Origin: Pseudozyma flocculosa PF-1
Lineage: Eukaryota > Basidiomycota > Ustilaginomycetes > Ustilaginales > Ustilaginaceae
Assembly: GCF_000417875.1 (NCBI RefSeq)
Contig: NW_006920879.1
Coordinates: 312,130-376,129 of the forward strand
Direction of reading: 5' to 3'
Length of the DNA stretch: 64,000 nt
Both the position numbers and the translations under genes were made by a program. Shown here in pieces: positions 41,282 through 54,000 of the stretch; within the stretch, counting starts at the first letter, position 1; the number at the start of each line of letters is the position of its first letter. The notes beneath the pieces were generated by a model, which was not told the DNA's origin, ran no database searches, and saw only the letters and a program-made list of their open reading frames with translations.

Positions 41282-43004
41282 CTGCCAATATGGCGGGCGG
41301 TGGGATTGGCGAGGGTTAGTGTCACGGCGGCAGGCCCGAAATGCAGCTTAGGGGAGCAGCACTTCCGACGAGGTGGGCTAAGAAGGTAAGCTTCGGGTCA
41401 GCCTCGCAGCTTCGTGGGCGGCTTGCAGGCAATGATCCCGCAGTCCAGTGCTGGCGGGCTGTTGCTAGGGGAACTGTGTGGGTCGGGATCGCTTTCCCGT
41501 ACGGTGCTTTGGCCCGAGGATGACGGGGACCCGAGGTGATATCTCTTCGATGGTGCGAAATGAATGTGGAACAGAGAGAGCGAGCGTGGTGGGCTGGTGG
41601 CCGTGTGCTTTGGTCAAAGGAGAGTGCCGGACGGGACGGGATGAGACGAGCTTGAGCGTGGTGGAAGCCTTGGTGGGCCGCAAGGTTTGGTCTAGCCGTG
41701 CGTGCATCGTATATATGCTCCCTCTGCGTTTCGCTACGGTGCGGTTCCCCGTGGCTCGTGAGGATAAGGGGTCTGTCTGGCTCCTTCGTCGAGGCGTTCG
41801 GTGCTCATGAGCGGGACGATGGCGAGGCCGCGTCTCCGAGACGATGCGAGCGAGGGATAAGGACCGGCGGCGACGTATGTGCTGTTCAGGATCAACTCTA
41901 CCCTGCGTCGGGGCCGGAAGAAGGACGAGGCGGTGCCGGGAGGAGGCGCAGGTGTAGACACGCGGTGCTGAGCTCCGACGTGAGCAGCGAGCTTCCACAC
42001 TCCGCGGTCCAGGTGGCCGGTATACCGAGCAGGGGGCTCCTTGCAAGGGCGAAATGGCAACAGCGAGCACGATCGTGACGGCCATACTCTATCCAGCGGA
42101 GCTGGGACTTCGCTGCTGGAGGTTGTGTCGTAGCGGAGTGGCGCTCGACAGAGGTACCGGTAGGAGGAGCTGTCAAAAAAGGCCCGACGCGACAGGGGGG
42201 CTGGCTAGTGGACTGGGCACGAAGTGGCAACCACATGCAGATCCTCACCCTTGCCTCCGAGGTCAAACATCGACGGCTTCGGTCTCGACGAGCTGCTCTG
42301 CGAGGCTGGCTCTGTTGACCATCTCTTGAGCAGGGCAGCGGGGCAGCTGACAGGCTCCAGCGACCAAAACTGGCGTCGCTGGCCGTCTCTCCTGCGAGCA
42401 TGCTGGACGCGGCCTAGACGAGCGCCAACGCCAACGCCGCCCCGTGCCAAGCCGGCCCAACGCAGGCAGTCACCCGCCCGTGCACATCGCCGCCGACCGA
42501 CCGACCAGGGCCGCGCGCGGTCGCAGAGATCAACATCTACCCGCCTCTCGCTGCCAGCTGTCGGCGAACAAGCAAGCAGGCCGGGCTCGAAGCTCAGCGA
42601 GAGGAGAATCGATGCAGGGCGGCAGGTCGCCTTTCAAGCTCAGCCACGCCGGGCCAGGCCAAGCCAAGCCAAGCCCAGCCTGCCAAGGTCACGGAAACGG
42701 AGGCCCGGTTTCATTCGGCCGAATTTCTGGTCTTTCTTCTTTCGGGCGAGCTAGTGATCGGGACCGAGTATGGGCCGTGTCTGCTGGCAGGCCTGGCCTG
42801 CAAGATTCGCGCACCGGCTTGGATTTTTGTTTTCCCGCGGGCCCGTCCCGGGCTGCGAGAGGAGGGCAGGGCAGGTGAGCGGTCCGGTCGATCCGTGCCT
42901 CGCAGGGCCCGGGCCAAGGACAGACAGGGTGCGGTTGGTTTGGGGGGGCAAGCCAGAGCCAGGCGCGCACGGTGACGCCAGCAGGTTATCGATGCCAGAG
43001 CAGA

Positions 43005-43038
43005 GCCAGGCAGGCAGGCAGGCATGGCGGGCGGGCAG
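43005..43038. repeat. CAGG / GGGC tandem run
   Basis: Four CAGG units are followed by GGCGGGCGGGCAGG about 250 bases upstream of the 57-residue gene, of the same kind as the runs at 6866, 15297 and 57600. Confidence 0.8.
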
Positions 43039-43280
43039 GGGCCCACGATCGAGGCGCCAGGCCACGCCCAGGGCCGCCGGGCCTTGCTCAGATTGCCGGG
43101 GTGTCCTCGACTGGCGGCGGCAGGTTGGTCGGACGCTTTGCCAGCGGCCCAAACCGATCCACCTCGCCGTTCCTGATCTTCTCACCACCATCCATCTCGC
43201 CGTGCACGCAACCTCATCGCCGCTTTCTCTTCTCTTCTTGAACACCCTCCTCACACCCCCTACAAACTCTCATTGCAAAA

Positions 43281-43708
43281 ATGGTTCTCTACGTCGAGGG
43301 AGATGTTGTCGAGTGTAAGTTAGGCGGTCAGAGTCGCCAGACGGGCTCGAGGGGAAGCAGCTGCGTTGCCAGCAGGATGTCCCTCTGTATGCTGACCCCC
43401 ACCTCGTCCCGCTCTCTTTCGTCCATCGTCCGCTGTACCGCCTCGCTCCCTCGGGCAGACCGTCCTTTCGGTGGCGAGGTCAAGACCGGAAAGATCGACA
43501 AGATCGAGGTCAAGACTGGCGGACACGTACGTTACGTCCCACCCACCTGCTCAAACCTGCTCCTCTACGTCCAGGGCGGCGCCTGACCTTCCTTTCCTCT
43601 CCCTTGTTATCTCACCCCCCGTCACCGCGACGCCAGGTCGACATCAAGTACCACATCAACGGCGAGACCTTCATCTCGACCCAGATCATTGGCAAGACCA
43701 AGCAGTAA
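43281..43708 (+). CDS. 57-residue protein of unknown function, three exons
   Basis: Exons 43281-43314, 43459-43526 and 43637-43708 give a 57-residue product that starts MVLYVEGDVVEYRPFGGEV, continues KTGKIDKIEVKTGGHVDIKY and ends ISTQIIGKTKQ. All three junctions keep frame with GT-AG ends (donors GTAAGT and GTACGT). The alternating hydrophobic and charged residues with repeated VKTG turns suggest a small five-stranded barrel of the SH3/Tudor type; I have in mind the hypervirulence-associated Tudor domain family but cannot confirm it. The pyrimidine-rich leader and CAAAA before the ATG suggest efficient translation. It is too short for most gene finders but well supported by exon structure. 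Function is unknown. Confidence 0.7.
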
Positions 43709-43977
43709 CCTCGTCGCCGTCACCGTCTGAAAGCCGTCGCTGTGCCGCGCCTTTTTTCCGCGACGCAATGACATAAAGGGCTCTCTGTTCTGATAATTTC
43801 TCATTCGACGGTATCGATATCTCGAGCGTTACAACCGTGGCACCATTCGCGAAGGGGGTAGGGCGGACCACCGATGAAGGCCCTGCTAGGCGGTCTAGCT
43901 CGCGGGCAGATTCTGGCACAAAGGCAGTGAGGCAGGAAGGCAAGCCAGGAACTGGGCTGGCATCTTGGGCTGCCAGC

Positions 43978-45592
43978 TCAGGCGGTCGTCGCTGCCGGAG
44001 CGTCGAGCGACGACGATGCCAGACCGTCCTTGGTCGAGGCGGTGCGGCCCGACATGCGGCCCTGGACGTAGTCCTGTCCCGCCACGCTGAGCGCCGTCGA
44101 GATGACGTCCACGAGCGAATCCTCGACCCAAGCATTCTCCTCGAACGGCACCTCGACTGTCGGGCAGGTTGCGCGCATACGAACGACGAAGACGGGTCAG
44201 TACGTGCGTCGAGTCAAAGCCGGGCTGCGCGGCCGCGTATCGACTCACGCCAAGAGGTGGGCACGGCCTGGCTGATGGTCTTGTGGCTCAGGCCGTGGAG
44301 CGGGTCCTTGAGTAGCACGATGAAGAATAGCTGCTTGTCGTCGGCCTCTGCGACCTTGGACGCCGCCGCTTTGCCCTTTTCGCCGCTGCCGCTGCTCGGG
44401 GAGAGCCCTGGGAGGGCAGACAGGCACGCCTGGATGCGGACAAAGACGGGACACGTCGTGATGGGCAGCGTGGCGCCCGTCGACGCATCTGCGGCGGGTG
44501 GCTTGACCTCGTGCGTCTTGACGATTTCGTCGAGGTTGACGGTGGCGAGGCGGAAGGCGGCCTCGAAGCCCTCGACGGCATTGAGGTCGCGCTCCTGGTC
44601 CTGGCCCTGCTTTGGGCGCGAGGCCGACGACTGCCCGGGCGCCTTGTTGACGACGAGCTGCTGCTCGGTGTTGTCGGAGTCGACCTGCTCCATGACTTTG
44701 GCGAGCACGCGGTAGGTGACGTCCTCGATGCCGTCGTAGCCGACCATGTCTGGGGTGGGGAGCGGCGGATGAGGGGCGGGGCGGGACGAGGCGAGGCGAG
44801 GCGTGCAAGCACCAGGTTAGCAGGCGTCTCTCATGCGGCCCCGTCTTGGCTCATGGCCCACGACTCACCATGGCTGAGGGTGACCTGAATGACCTCGTGG
44901 GCGGCGATGGGAGGAGCGACTGCGTTGATGATGTCGGTCCAGCCGCGCTTTCCGACCTTGGACACCTCCTCGCCCCACTTTTCGAGGCCAGCGTCCTTGA
45001 CAAAGCCGCGAACGCCCTTGGCAAGGTCCCAGCCGCGGTTTCCCAGCTCCCGTGCCTGTTCTGCCTGGGAGGGGGCCCTCTTTTCGAGCTCTGCGCGGGC
45101 CTGGTCGGCCAGCTTGGTGGCCTGAGAGAAGAGCGAGGAACCCCAGCCCCCCCAGCCTCCGCCTGTGGCAGCAGCAGCAGCAGGGGCGGGTTCGGATGCG
45201 GGTCCAGCAGCTGTGGACGCTTCGGAGTTGGCTTGGTCGGGGGCGGGTACGGCGGCTTGGCTGGAGGCGGTGGTGCTTGCAAGATTGGAAGTGGCTGCGG
45301 GGTGAGTGGGCGCGGCTGGTGCCGGGGTGGATGGCTTGTTCCGGTTGCTGGCGCGGCTGCTGGAGGACTGCCTGCTCTGCACTAGGCTGTCGAGGTCGTC
45401 GAGGAGGCTCTGGGCGTCTTGGGGAGCCTTTGAGGATGCTTCTGCGGCCGACGACGAGGCTGGGTTGGCGGTGGTTGCACCGGGGGAGGCGGCCCTGTGG
45501 GAGGGGTTGTGCGGGGTCGAGGGAGCGCCGAGGTTGTCGAGGTCGGCGAGGAGGTCGTCGACGTCCTTGCGGTTTGACTTTTTCATCGACAT
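43978..45592 (-). CDS. MTC1: Maintenance of telomere capping protein 1 (Mtc1 family)
   Basis: Three exons (45592-44869, 44749-44249, 44156-43978) encode 467 residues. Mtc1 was named from a yeast genetic interaction with telomere capping and is otherwise a poorly understood cytoplasmic or Golgi-associated fungal protein. The family pattern is visible: an acidic start (MSMKKSNRKDVDDLLADLDN), a long Ser/Ala/Pro-rich linker, a Gly/Trp patch (GGGWGGWGSSLFSQATKLAD, ~135-160), an amphipathic segment (DLAKGVRGFVKDAGLEKWG), and then the folded part with HEVIQVTLSHDMVGYDGIED joined across intron 1 and FFIVLLKDPLHGLSHKTISQ. Intron 2 removal gives SWLEVPFEENAWVEDSLVDV, close to the family consensus ending. 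The ATG at 45592 is followed two codons later by another Met. The gene diverges from the Vps73-like transporter gene with 433 bases between. Confidence 0.78.
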
Positions 45593-46025
45593 TGCGCTGG
45601 AGGTGGCGGTGGTGGAGTCAAGGGCTGGTAGGATCGAGGTCGAGAGAGAAGAGAAGGAGCAGGCAGGACAAGGAAGGAAAAACGAGGCCAATCCGGCTGC
45701 GCTGTGCCCTCGTGGCCGCCCAGACGGGGGGCGGTGGTGCAGGCAGCCGGGCAGCCGGGCAGCAGCGCGCTTCAACGCTGCGCCGCACCCAACCCTACGG
45801 CGGCAGGCAACTGTGCGTGGCTCGTGCGAGCTTGCCAGGCTGGCCAGGCCTCCACACTCTCAGACCCCTTCTCTCTCTCTGTGTGGGGGCCGTTGGTTGG
45901 GTCTGGCCGCGCCTCGACCCCTCTCTCACCGTTCCCACCCACCACCACAACCACCACCACCCCCATCCCCATACCAAGCCAGGCCAGGCCGCTACAGCCA
46001 AGCCAACACCAACCCTCCTGCCACC
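45593..46025. promoter_or_regulatory. Shared divergent promoter region, MTC1 / Vps73-like gene
   Basis: The two ATGs are 433 bases apart, so both promoters lie here. Visible are GGGCAGCCGGGCAGC (about 45748), GCCAGGC words (45835-45860) and a CCACCAC/CCCCAT pyrimidine-rich leader (45940-45980) before the transporter. There is no TATA box. Confidence 0.5.
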
Positions 46026-47815
46026 ATGCCATCGCAGACCGCAGCCACCCACCCCAGCCGGACAACGCCACGCTTCACCCTCGTCCTCCTCTGGATCCTC
46101 GCTTCCGCCTACACCTACGGCTTCGGCATCTCGGAACTCAACCCACTCCAACCCATCCTCACCTGCCAGCTGAACCACACTTCGAGCCAAGCCACACTGC
46201 CATCCCTCGCCCATCCTCCTTCCGGCTGCATCCCGCTCACCGAATCCCAATTCGGCCTCATCACCAGCCTATTCACCCTCGGCGGCCTCGCTTCGTCCCT
46301 TTCCATCTCTGCCATCGCAAACAGCCGCGGCTGGGGGCGCCGCACCTCCATCACCCTCTCGGCCTTCTTTGGTCTCGTCGGCAGCATCGTCCTCACCTCA
46401 GCCCGCTCCGTCGCCCCGCTAGCCATCGGTCGCCTCTTCCAGGGCCTCGGATCGGGCATCGGCGTCGTCGTCGTCCCAATCTACATCAACGAGATCTCGC
46501 CCGCTTCCCTCCAAGGCTCCAACGGCGTCCTCAACCAGCTCTCAATCGTCGTCGGCATCTTTACCGCACAGGCACTCGGCGCCTCCCCACTCGGCAGCGA
46601 TGGCAACACGTGGCGCTGGATCCCAGCCACATCGGCCCTTATCTCGGCCACCCAGCTCCTCGCCGGGTTCGTCGTCGCCGTCGAGAGTCCAGGCTGGCTC
46701 CAGGGCGAGGGTCGCAAGAGCGGATCAGACCAACAGGCCGACGAGGTCAGGAGGCTCCTCTGGTCCGCAAAGGAGCTCGATGCTCACCGCGAGGACACCG
46801 GCAGGCGCACCGCGCCGTCTGGTGCCGAGGCAGAGGCCGATGCTGATGCCGACGTCGACGAAAGGCAGGGCCTCTTGGCCGACGGGTCAGGCTCGGGACA
46901 GCACAGCGCACACAGTAGCGTCAGTCTCAGGGAGATCTTCACCGACCCAGCCATCCGGCCCGGTACGCTCATGGTCGTCTTTACGCAGCTCGCGCAGCAG
47001 CTCAGCGGAGTAGTGAGTCCACCGGCGATAGCCCTGTCGAACGACGGGGGCTTCAGTGAGTCGCTGACGGGAGCTCACCGCCCGCCCGTTCCTCTTTTGT
47101 CGTCCCACGCTCGCACCCGCACAGAACGCCGTTCTCTACTACAGCACCGGCATCCTGTCGACGATCCTGCCGTCGCTCGCCGGCTCCATCGGCATCCTGA
47201 TCACCGTCATCAACATGCTCATGACGTTCCCGCCCATCCTCCTCATTTCCGAGGACCGCCTGGGCAGGCGCAACCTCATGGTCCTCTCGGCGGCCGTCAT
47301 GAGCGTCTCGTCGCTCTTGCTCGGCGTGGCCATCGTCTACGACATTGCCATCCTCAGCGCGGTCTGCATCGTCGTCATGGTGGCCGGCTTCTCGGTCGGC
47401 CTCGGTCCCATCCCCTTCGTCATCCTGCCCGAACTGGTGCCGAGTCGCGTGAGTACCCTGCTCTGCCGCCCTCTTGCTGGCCCTGGCATCCCATCTTGTC
47501 CTGACGTCGATGGGATCCCTCGCCACTCACGCTCATCACGGATTCCGTCGCTTCCCTTTTTCTTCTTCTACCTGATACCACCTTTCCGCCTGGCAGGCCG
47601 TATCGACAACGACAAGTCTGGGCCTGAGCCTCAACTGGTCCGGCAACTTTCTCATCGGCGCCGCCTTTCTCCCGCTCAAAAACTTCCTCGCCGGCTTCGA
47701 CCACAGGCATACGGGCGGCGCCGTCTTCTGGCTCTTCACCCTCTCCAACGCCGTCACTGCCCTCGTCGTCGCTAGATTCTACCGGTACGCGCCGCCCCAG
47801 TCGTCGCAGCGGTAG
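46026..47815 (+). CDS. MFS sugar porter homologue (Vps73/YBR241C type)
   Basis: Three exons (46026-47012, 47125-47448, 47597-47815) encode 509 residues with twelve predicted helices. Signatures: SQFGLITSLFTLGGLASSLS, SRGWGRRTS, GRLFQGLGSGIGVVVVPIYI followed by NEISP, a degenerate VESPGWLQGEG where sugar transporters have PESPRWL, QLAQQLSGVNAVLYYSTGIL joined across intron 1, DRLGRRNLMVLS, and LGPIPFVILPELVPSR. This pattern fits the branch containing yeast Vps73 and YBR241C (vacuole-linked) and animal GLUT-type carriers, instead of hexose permeases. The central loop carries an acidic ADADADVDERQGLL stretch. The weak PESPRWL motif and short tails hint at an intracellular role; transport activity is unproven. 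It converges with BLM10 (240-base gap). Confidence 0.82.
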
Positions 47816-48055
47816 GACGGCGTCCAATCGTCAGTCCCGCCACGCGACACAGACGTGAACCTACCTTTCGAACTGTCGCCGTACCAGACGGCACGCTGAG
47901 AGCGAGCGGGGATGCATTTCGGATGCGATGGTGGTCGGTCGTTCGACGTGACATGCAGAGACGGCACCGGTCCGCGAGAGCGGGGTGGCGAGAGCAGCGT
48001 TGCAACGGCAGGGCATGGCATGATGAGCGCGGCGTCAGGAGGGGGCCACGACGCC

Positions 48056-51000
48056 TCAGGCAAAGTAGTCGGAGCGGCCCAGGGTAAAGTCGTTGACCTC
48101 GGAGAGGTAGTCGCCAAACTTTTTCTGGTCTTCGGACCACGTGTCTTGGTGGCTGCGGGAGCGGGGTTGGAACGGAGGGACGGACGGAAGGAGGGAAGGA
48201 CGGTCAGTTCGGGGTCGTTCTCTTCTCTTGACTGAGCACGCAGCACGAGGAGACGACGGCGAGGCGACTCACGTCCTCTTAAAGTCGGCGGCACACCTCC
48301 TGACGGTCGTCGAGATGGGTACGGGGTCGTCGGTATGCTGCGCGACGGTATCGACGATGAGCGAGGGCATCCACTCGGGCACCTCGTAGGGAAAGGCGGC
48401 GAGGAGCGCCGTGGCGCCGAGGATGCCCGAGTGGAGCGTGAGGAGCTTGTCATCAAAGTCGGCCTCGCCGCGCTTGGGCAGCTTGGTGGCCGCGACGAGG
48501 CGCGTAAAGCGCTGCTTGAGCGTCTTGACCAGCCGCCGCTGCGAGCAGCGCACGATGCCGCTCAGCGTCGTCGCTGCCATCTCGCGCACCTCGAGGTGCC
48601 GGTCGCGCAGCAGCTCCAGCAGCAGGTCGATGATCTGCTTGATGCTCGCGTCGTTGAGGTGGAACAGGCTGCGAGCGCAGGCAGGCACAGGGGGGCGGAG
48701 ACAGAAGCGGCGGACCGAGGGCACGAGGGTCAGGGGATCTCGGTCGTCAGCAATCTGCCCCTTCTGTTGCGGCAAACGAGGGCCGCCGCCGGTTCATCCA
48801 CGGCGCGGTTCTTGACTGCTACTCACTTCTGGAAAAAGACGACCTGCAGCACGGGCAGCGAGTCGAGGCGGGCGCGCCACGAGTCAGTCGACGAGCGCGT
48901 GACGCTGAGCAGCTCGTGGACGAGCGCCTCGACGTTGTCGGCCGTGTGCGGGTAGGTCGAGATTTTGGTCAAGACGGCGCGCGCCGTGTCCGAGAGCTCG
49001 CGGTTGTCGTGCACCTCGACCATGGCAAAGATGTAGGGCAGGAAGCGGATCACCTCGCCCGCCATGGCGCTGTTGCGGTGGTCGCCCAGCGTCGTCGAGA
49101 TCCACAGCAGCGCCGTCATGGCCGCGCGGTCGTACTGCGACGTGCCCTGCGCCGTCGGCTTGCGCTCGCCCTTCCACCGCGCCAGGTCGCGCGCCAGCGT
49201 GGCGAAGCGCTCCGAGTAGAGCTCGGGCCGCGCCAGCAGCGAACCCTCCCGCGCCGAGCAGACGTCGAGGAACTCGTCGACGCTGCCAAACGACGGGTGC
49301 ACCTTGAGCAGCTCCAGGTCCGCTAGGCTCTCGCTGATGATGCTGCGCACCTCCTGGAAGTCGTTGCTGAAGCTGTCCGTGTAGATTCGGATGAACTCGT
49401 CGGCACCCCACGCATCGAACTTGAGGTTGAGCGTGACGAGGGCGCCACGCAGCAGGTTCTGCGCCTTGGTCTGCTCCCAGGGGCTCTGGTTGGCCGAGTC
49501 CGTCGAGATGTTGTCTCTGGCGGCTTCGACGACGTAGCGCACCAGCGGAATGGCGCGGCGCGGGTCGCGATTCTGGAGCATGTACTCGACGCACATCTGC
49601 CACGCGGGCTGGCTGTCCGGCGTGCACTCCTTGAAGATCTGCGGCAGCAGCTCCTCGAGCCACGCCCACAGCTGCGCCTGGTCGCGCGCCGGCCAGTGCT
49701 TGGAGCCGCGGTATGCGCCGCTGATCATCTCGGCGGCGGCACGATGCTTGTGCCGGTCCTTCTCCGCGATAAACTTGACCACGGTAGGCTTGACCATGGG
49801 CAGCAGGCTGACGCCGTAGACCTGGAAGAGCGACTTGATGAGGCTCGACGTTTCAGCAGAGAGGTAGTTGCGGTCCTTTTCTTGCGACAGGTGGCGGAAG
49901 AAGCCGTCCCACCAGGCGCTGTCGGACAGCACCGCCCGGATCGCCTCGACAGCCGGCTTCGAGGCAGGGTCCCAGTCGAAGATGTTGTCCGTCTCGGGCG
50001 GTGGCGAGTAGTACGTCTCCTCGTGGCCCCAGACCAGCCAGCCTTGCGACGACTTGTCGCGCAGCCGGGTCTTGTCGTTGATCGGCTCGGCAAACTCGGC
50101 GATATAGGCATCGGTCCAGTTCGCAGGCACGGGCCGTGGCAGGGCGGCGACGTGCTTGAGCGGGTTCTTGCTCTTGCCCAACAAGAGATCCTCGTCCGTG
50201 CTGCAGAGCGTCCTGAGCTTGAGAAAGTAGAGAATCTTGGTGACGCCGGCCGACGCATACCGTCGCATGCTTGGGTTTTCCGAGAGAATCTGCTGGGCGA
50301 GGTACTTGGCCGGCTGCTCGGCCAGCGGCTTGTCCTTGCGGATGAGGGCGCGGAGGAGCCTCGCGGCGAAGATGGAAAAGGCCCAGTGCGTTGACTCGTT
50401 CTGCGCGATCTCGAGCACCTTGTCGGTGAGCTCGCGGTGCAGCTCGTCGACCCTCGCCGTCCTCTCGACGCGCTTGGCGACGACCGCTTCGAGAAGCTGC
50501 TGCTCCGAGGCAGGGCGTTCCTTGAGGTCCTGTGGGAGGGCACCCTCGAGGGCATCGGCAGCCTCGCGCAGAGCCGGCGTGTCGATCTGCGACTTGAGCG
50601 TCGACGGTTCGGCGAAGCGCACGACAAAGTAGCTAATGATGTTGCGGACCAGCTTCTGGATCGACGGCTTCGAGTGGTGCTGGGCCGCAAGCAGGCTGAG
50701 GATGTAGGGTGCGCAGAACCTGTCGTCCGTCACGGCCAGGTGGGCGAAGCGCTTGCTGCCGAGCAGATACAGCGCGCCCTTCATCTGGTCGTCGCCGACG
50801 CCCGGCTGCAGCGCCGCGATCAGCTTGGGAAACGAGAGCGCACGGGTGCCGTCGTAGTAGGCGCAGACGGTCTCGAGCGTGTTCTGTGCCGTGGACCGGA
50901 TGGCCACATAGTTGGACAGGCAGAACTCGAGGATCTGCTGCAGCATCTTGTCCGTGTCGGGCGACCTCTTGCGGTTGCCGCCATTGAGCCTGGCGCGCGA

Positions 51001-54000
51001 CGAGTGGTAGAGCATCGCCCGCTTGATGCAGAGCGATCGTGGGAACGTCTTCTGCTTGGCATAGAGCTTGGTGATGCTCCTGTAGAACGAGAGCGCCTTG
51101 GAGTGCACGCGGTGGTCGTCGGAGCTGTGGCCGTAGCAGGTGAGATAGGTGCGCATCGAGCGGATCAGGAGCTTGACGCAATCGATCTGATCCTCGGCGC
51201 CCGAGTCGTGCGTGTTCTGCGCGGCGCGGCCCATCAGTTCGCCAAATCGCTTCTTGAAGGCCGCAACCTTGATGTAGCGAGGGTCTGACCTGTCCGTCAA
51301 GATGAAGCCGCTCTTGAAGGCAGGCGGTGGCTCGATGAATTCGGCCACGTCATCGCCTAGGTCCATGACCGGGTCGCCTCCACCGACGTGGTCCTCTTCG
51401 ATGAGCGCCGGCATGCCGCCCAGGGCAAGGCGAGCGACCACCAGGTTGCGGCAGAAGTCGTTGGACCAGACCTTGTCGCGCGTTCGACCCTCTTGCAGCA
51501 GGTCCTCGACCACGTCGAGGGCTGGATGGATGACCTTGTCGATGACCTCGAGGCAGAAGTCGATGGAGGCATCCGAGGGCTGGTACCACTCGATCTTGAC
51601 GTCGCTGACCTTGTAGAGCTTTCCCCAGTGCAGGTGGGATCGCCGGGCAAACTCTTCGCTCTCCCAGAGGTCGGCATTGACGAAGCGCTGCTCCTTCGGG
51701 TAGATGGTGATGAGCGTCGCCACGACCCGCTGGACGAGGCGCGCCGCAAAGTTGTACCCGCGCTCCGTCTTGCAGGAGGTGCAGACCAGCCGCAGCACCT
51801 CGATTAGCCGCTCCCGGTGCAGAAGCAGCGCGTCGCCGGCGTGACTGGTGGCACCGAGCAGCACGCTCAGGTGCCAGTGGAGAGCGGCATCGCTCTGGAC
51901 CGGAATGCTGGTGCTCGTCGTTCGCGTCGAGCTGGCGCCGTTGGCAAGCTCGATTGCGATCCTATCGCAGCACATTGGGACGAGCCGATCCAGGACCATC
52001 TTGGGATCCGCCCTCGCAAAGCAACCGATGAGCGCGCCGATGACGCGCACGACCGACGCCGAGACGGTGGTGGCGCAGTAATCGGCGACGACCTTGAACA
52101 TCTTTTCGCAGAGGTAAGGGCTCATGGCCGAGCAGACGGCGTCGGTGGCCATCAGCACGAACTGGATCACCCGCTCCTCGAGCTTGCCGCCGGTGCGGCC
52201 TGCGCGGCCTTCTTCTGGCAGCGCCTCGAAGAGCGTGAGGATGCTTTTGAAGAACGCGGTGAGCCACGGTTCGAAGTCGGCCGTGCTCATCCGCAGCTGA
52301 TAGTCTTCTTCCTGCGGCGACGGCTTCGGCGTCTCGTCGCCATACTCGTCGATCTGCATCGATGGGGCCGCTGCAGCGGCGGCGGCAGCAGCGGCATCAG
52401 AGGACTCGGCGTCGACCTCGTCCATCGGCTGGACCTCCTCGTCGTCTGCGTAGGCCTCGGGCCGCGTGAGATCGTCGATGCGGATGGACAGGACAGAGAG
52501 CGTGACAAACAGGCACGTGCCGATCGTCTTTCCCGGGTCGTTGAGGTCGATGCCGGGGATGCAGAGCTGCAGCAGCGGCGTCAGGTGCTTGCCACCGGCG
52601 CGGTACAACTCCCGCGAGACCAGGACGGGCGAGAGCTGCGAGAGCGCCGTGATGATGGCGTTGGTGCGGTGCGTCGTCTCGAGCGCCTGCAGCGAGTCGA
52701 ACGATCGCTCCAGCACCGCCGGGACGACGAGTTCCGGCTCGAGGATCGTCAGCCACTTGAGGCTGGCGTGCGCGTAGCTCATTGTGAACGGGTCACGGGA
52801 GAACATCGACAGGAGGCAGACGGTGCGCAGGATGGAGACGAGCTCCCTCTTGATCTGGGGCGTGAGCCGGTAGTGCTTGGGCACCTTGCAGTCGGCCCGC
52901 TCCTCCTCCTTGCAGCGCTTGAGGAACTCGTAGGTGATGTGCTGCACCAGGTTCGCGAGCTGCCCCTGCCATGGTCCGTGGTTGGACGGGTGGAAGAAGC
53001 TCTCGGTGGCCTGGATCAGCTTGGCCAGCTGTTCGAGCGCCTTTGAACCAGCCGGATACGTGCGGACGGAGGAGCTGTCCGGCGCGCTCCCGCGGGGAGA
53101 GGCGCCAAGAACGGGCGTGCTGACCGCTGGCGTCGTCGCCTCGGACGGCGTCACCACGTCGCCGATGGCCGGGCCGTCGCGGGAGATCGAGTAGGCGATG
53201 ATGATGGCGAACGAGTGTAGGCGATCCGTCTGCCTCTTCATTTTGAGGGTGACGCCCGACGCCGCCGCGTCGGGCCCCGTGCGGAACTTGGACGACTGGG
53301 CGAGGAGCGTCGCGTTCGCGCTCTTGCTTGCGCCGACGGGCAGGCCTGCCGACTTGAGGCACTTTGTCATGATCAGGGCGAATTGCGACTCGGTGAAGAT
53401 GCCGACCTCGTTAAAGAGGCCTTTCCCCGCATCGGCGCTGCTGGGACGACTATCGGCGGCGGCCTCGGCCTCGCCCTGCCCTTCAAGCGCGTCTCTAGGC
53501 TCGCTGGAACCGTTTCCAGGCGAAGCCGAGCTGATTGAGGGGTCGCTTACGTGCATCTCCGCAAGCCGGGCGAGCAGGTCCAGCATCTGATCGTCGAACA
53601 GCGACGAGTTGAAGCTCTCCCATAGCCGGAACATGGCGGGAAGCCACCGTTGCGGGTGGCTGATTGGTAGAAAGTGGACGAGGAACGCCTGCGAGGCGAT
53701 GACCGAGTTGATGCTGCTGCCGTCGAGCTTGGGCAGGAACGTCTGGAGCATCTCGTCGGCCTCGCTGGGCGCAAAGAAGCGCTGCGCCGTCTCTGCGAGA
53801 TCGAGGAGGAAGTCCGACACGTTGGTCAGGCCGGTCCTCCGCTGCTTTGGGAAGAGCTCCTTCTCCAGTAAGTTGTACAACGGCCTCCAAGGCAGAACGA
53901 GGTCCTTGATGTCGAGCTTCCTCTTGTTCCTACACAGCAGGCGGCAAGGATGTCGAGCGATCGAAAGGGTCAGCCGTCATGGACAGAGCGGCAGAGACCG

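Larger units (their letters stand above)
41066..43280. other. 2.2 kb divergent region, lipase / 57-residue protein
   Basis: This should hold both promoters. From about 42600 to 43040 the sequence is dense in CCAAG, GCCAGG and CAGG tandem words. The last 80 bases before 43281 are pyrimidine-rich and end CAAAA before the ATG, as in well-expressed fungal genes. No coding frame was recognised. Confidence 0.45.

Noticed and set aside
51817..53046. A 409-codon plus-strand open frame inside BLM10
   Set aside because: It is antisense to the well-supported long exon of BLM10 and has no motif of its own.
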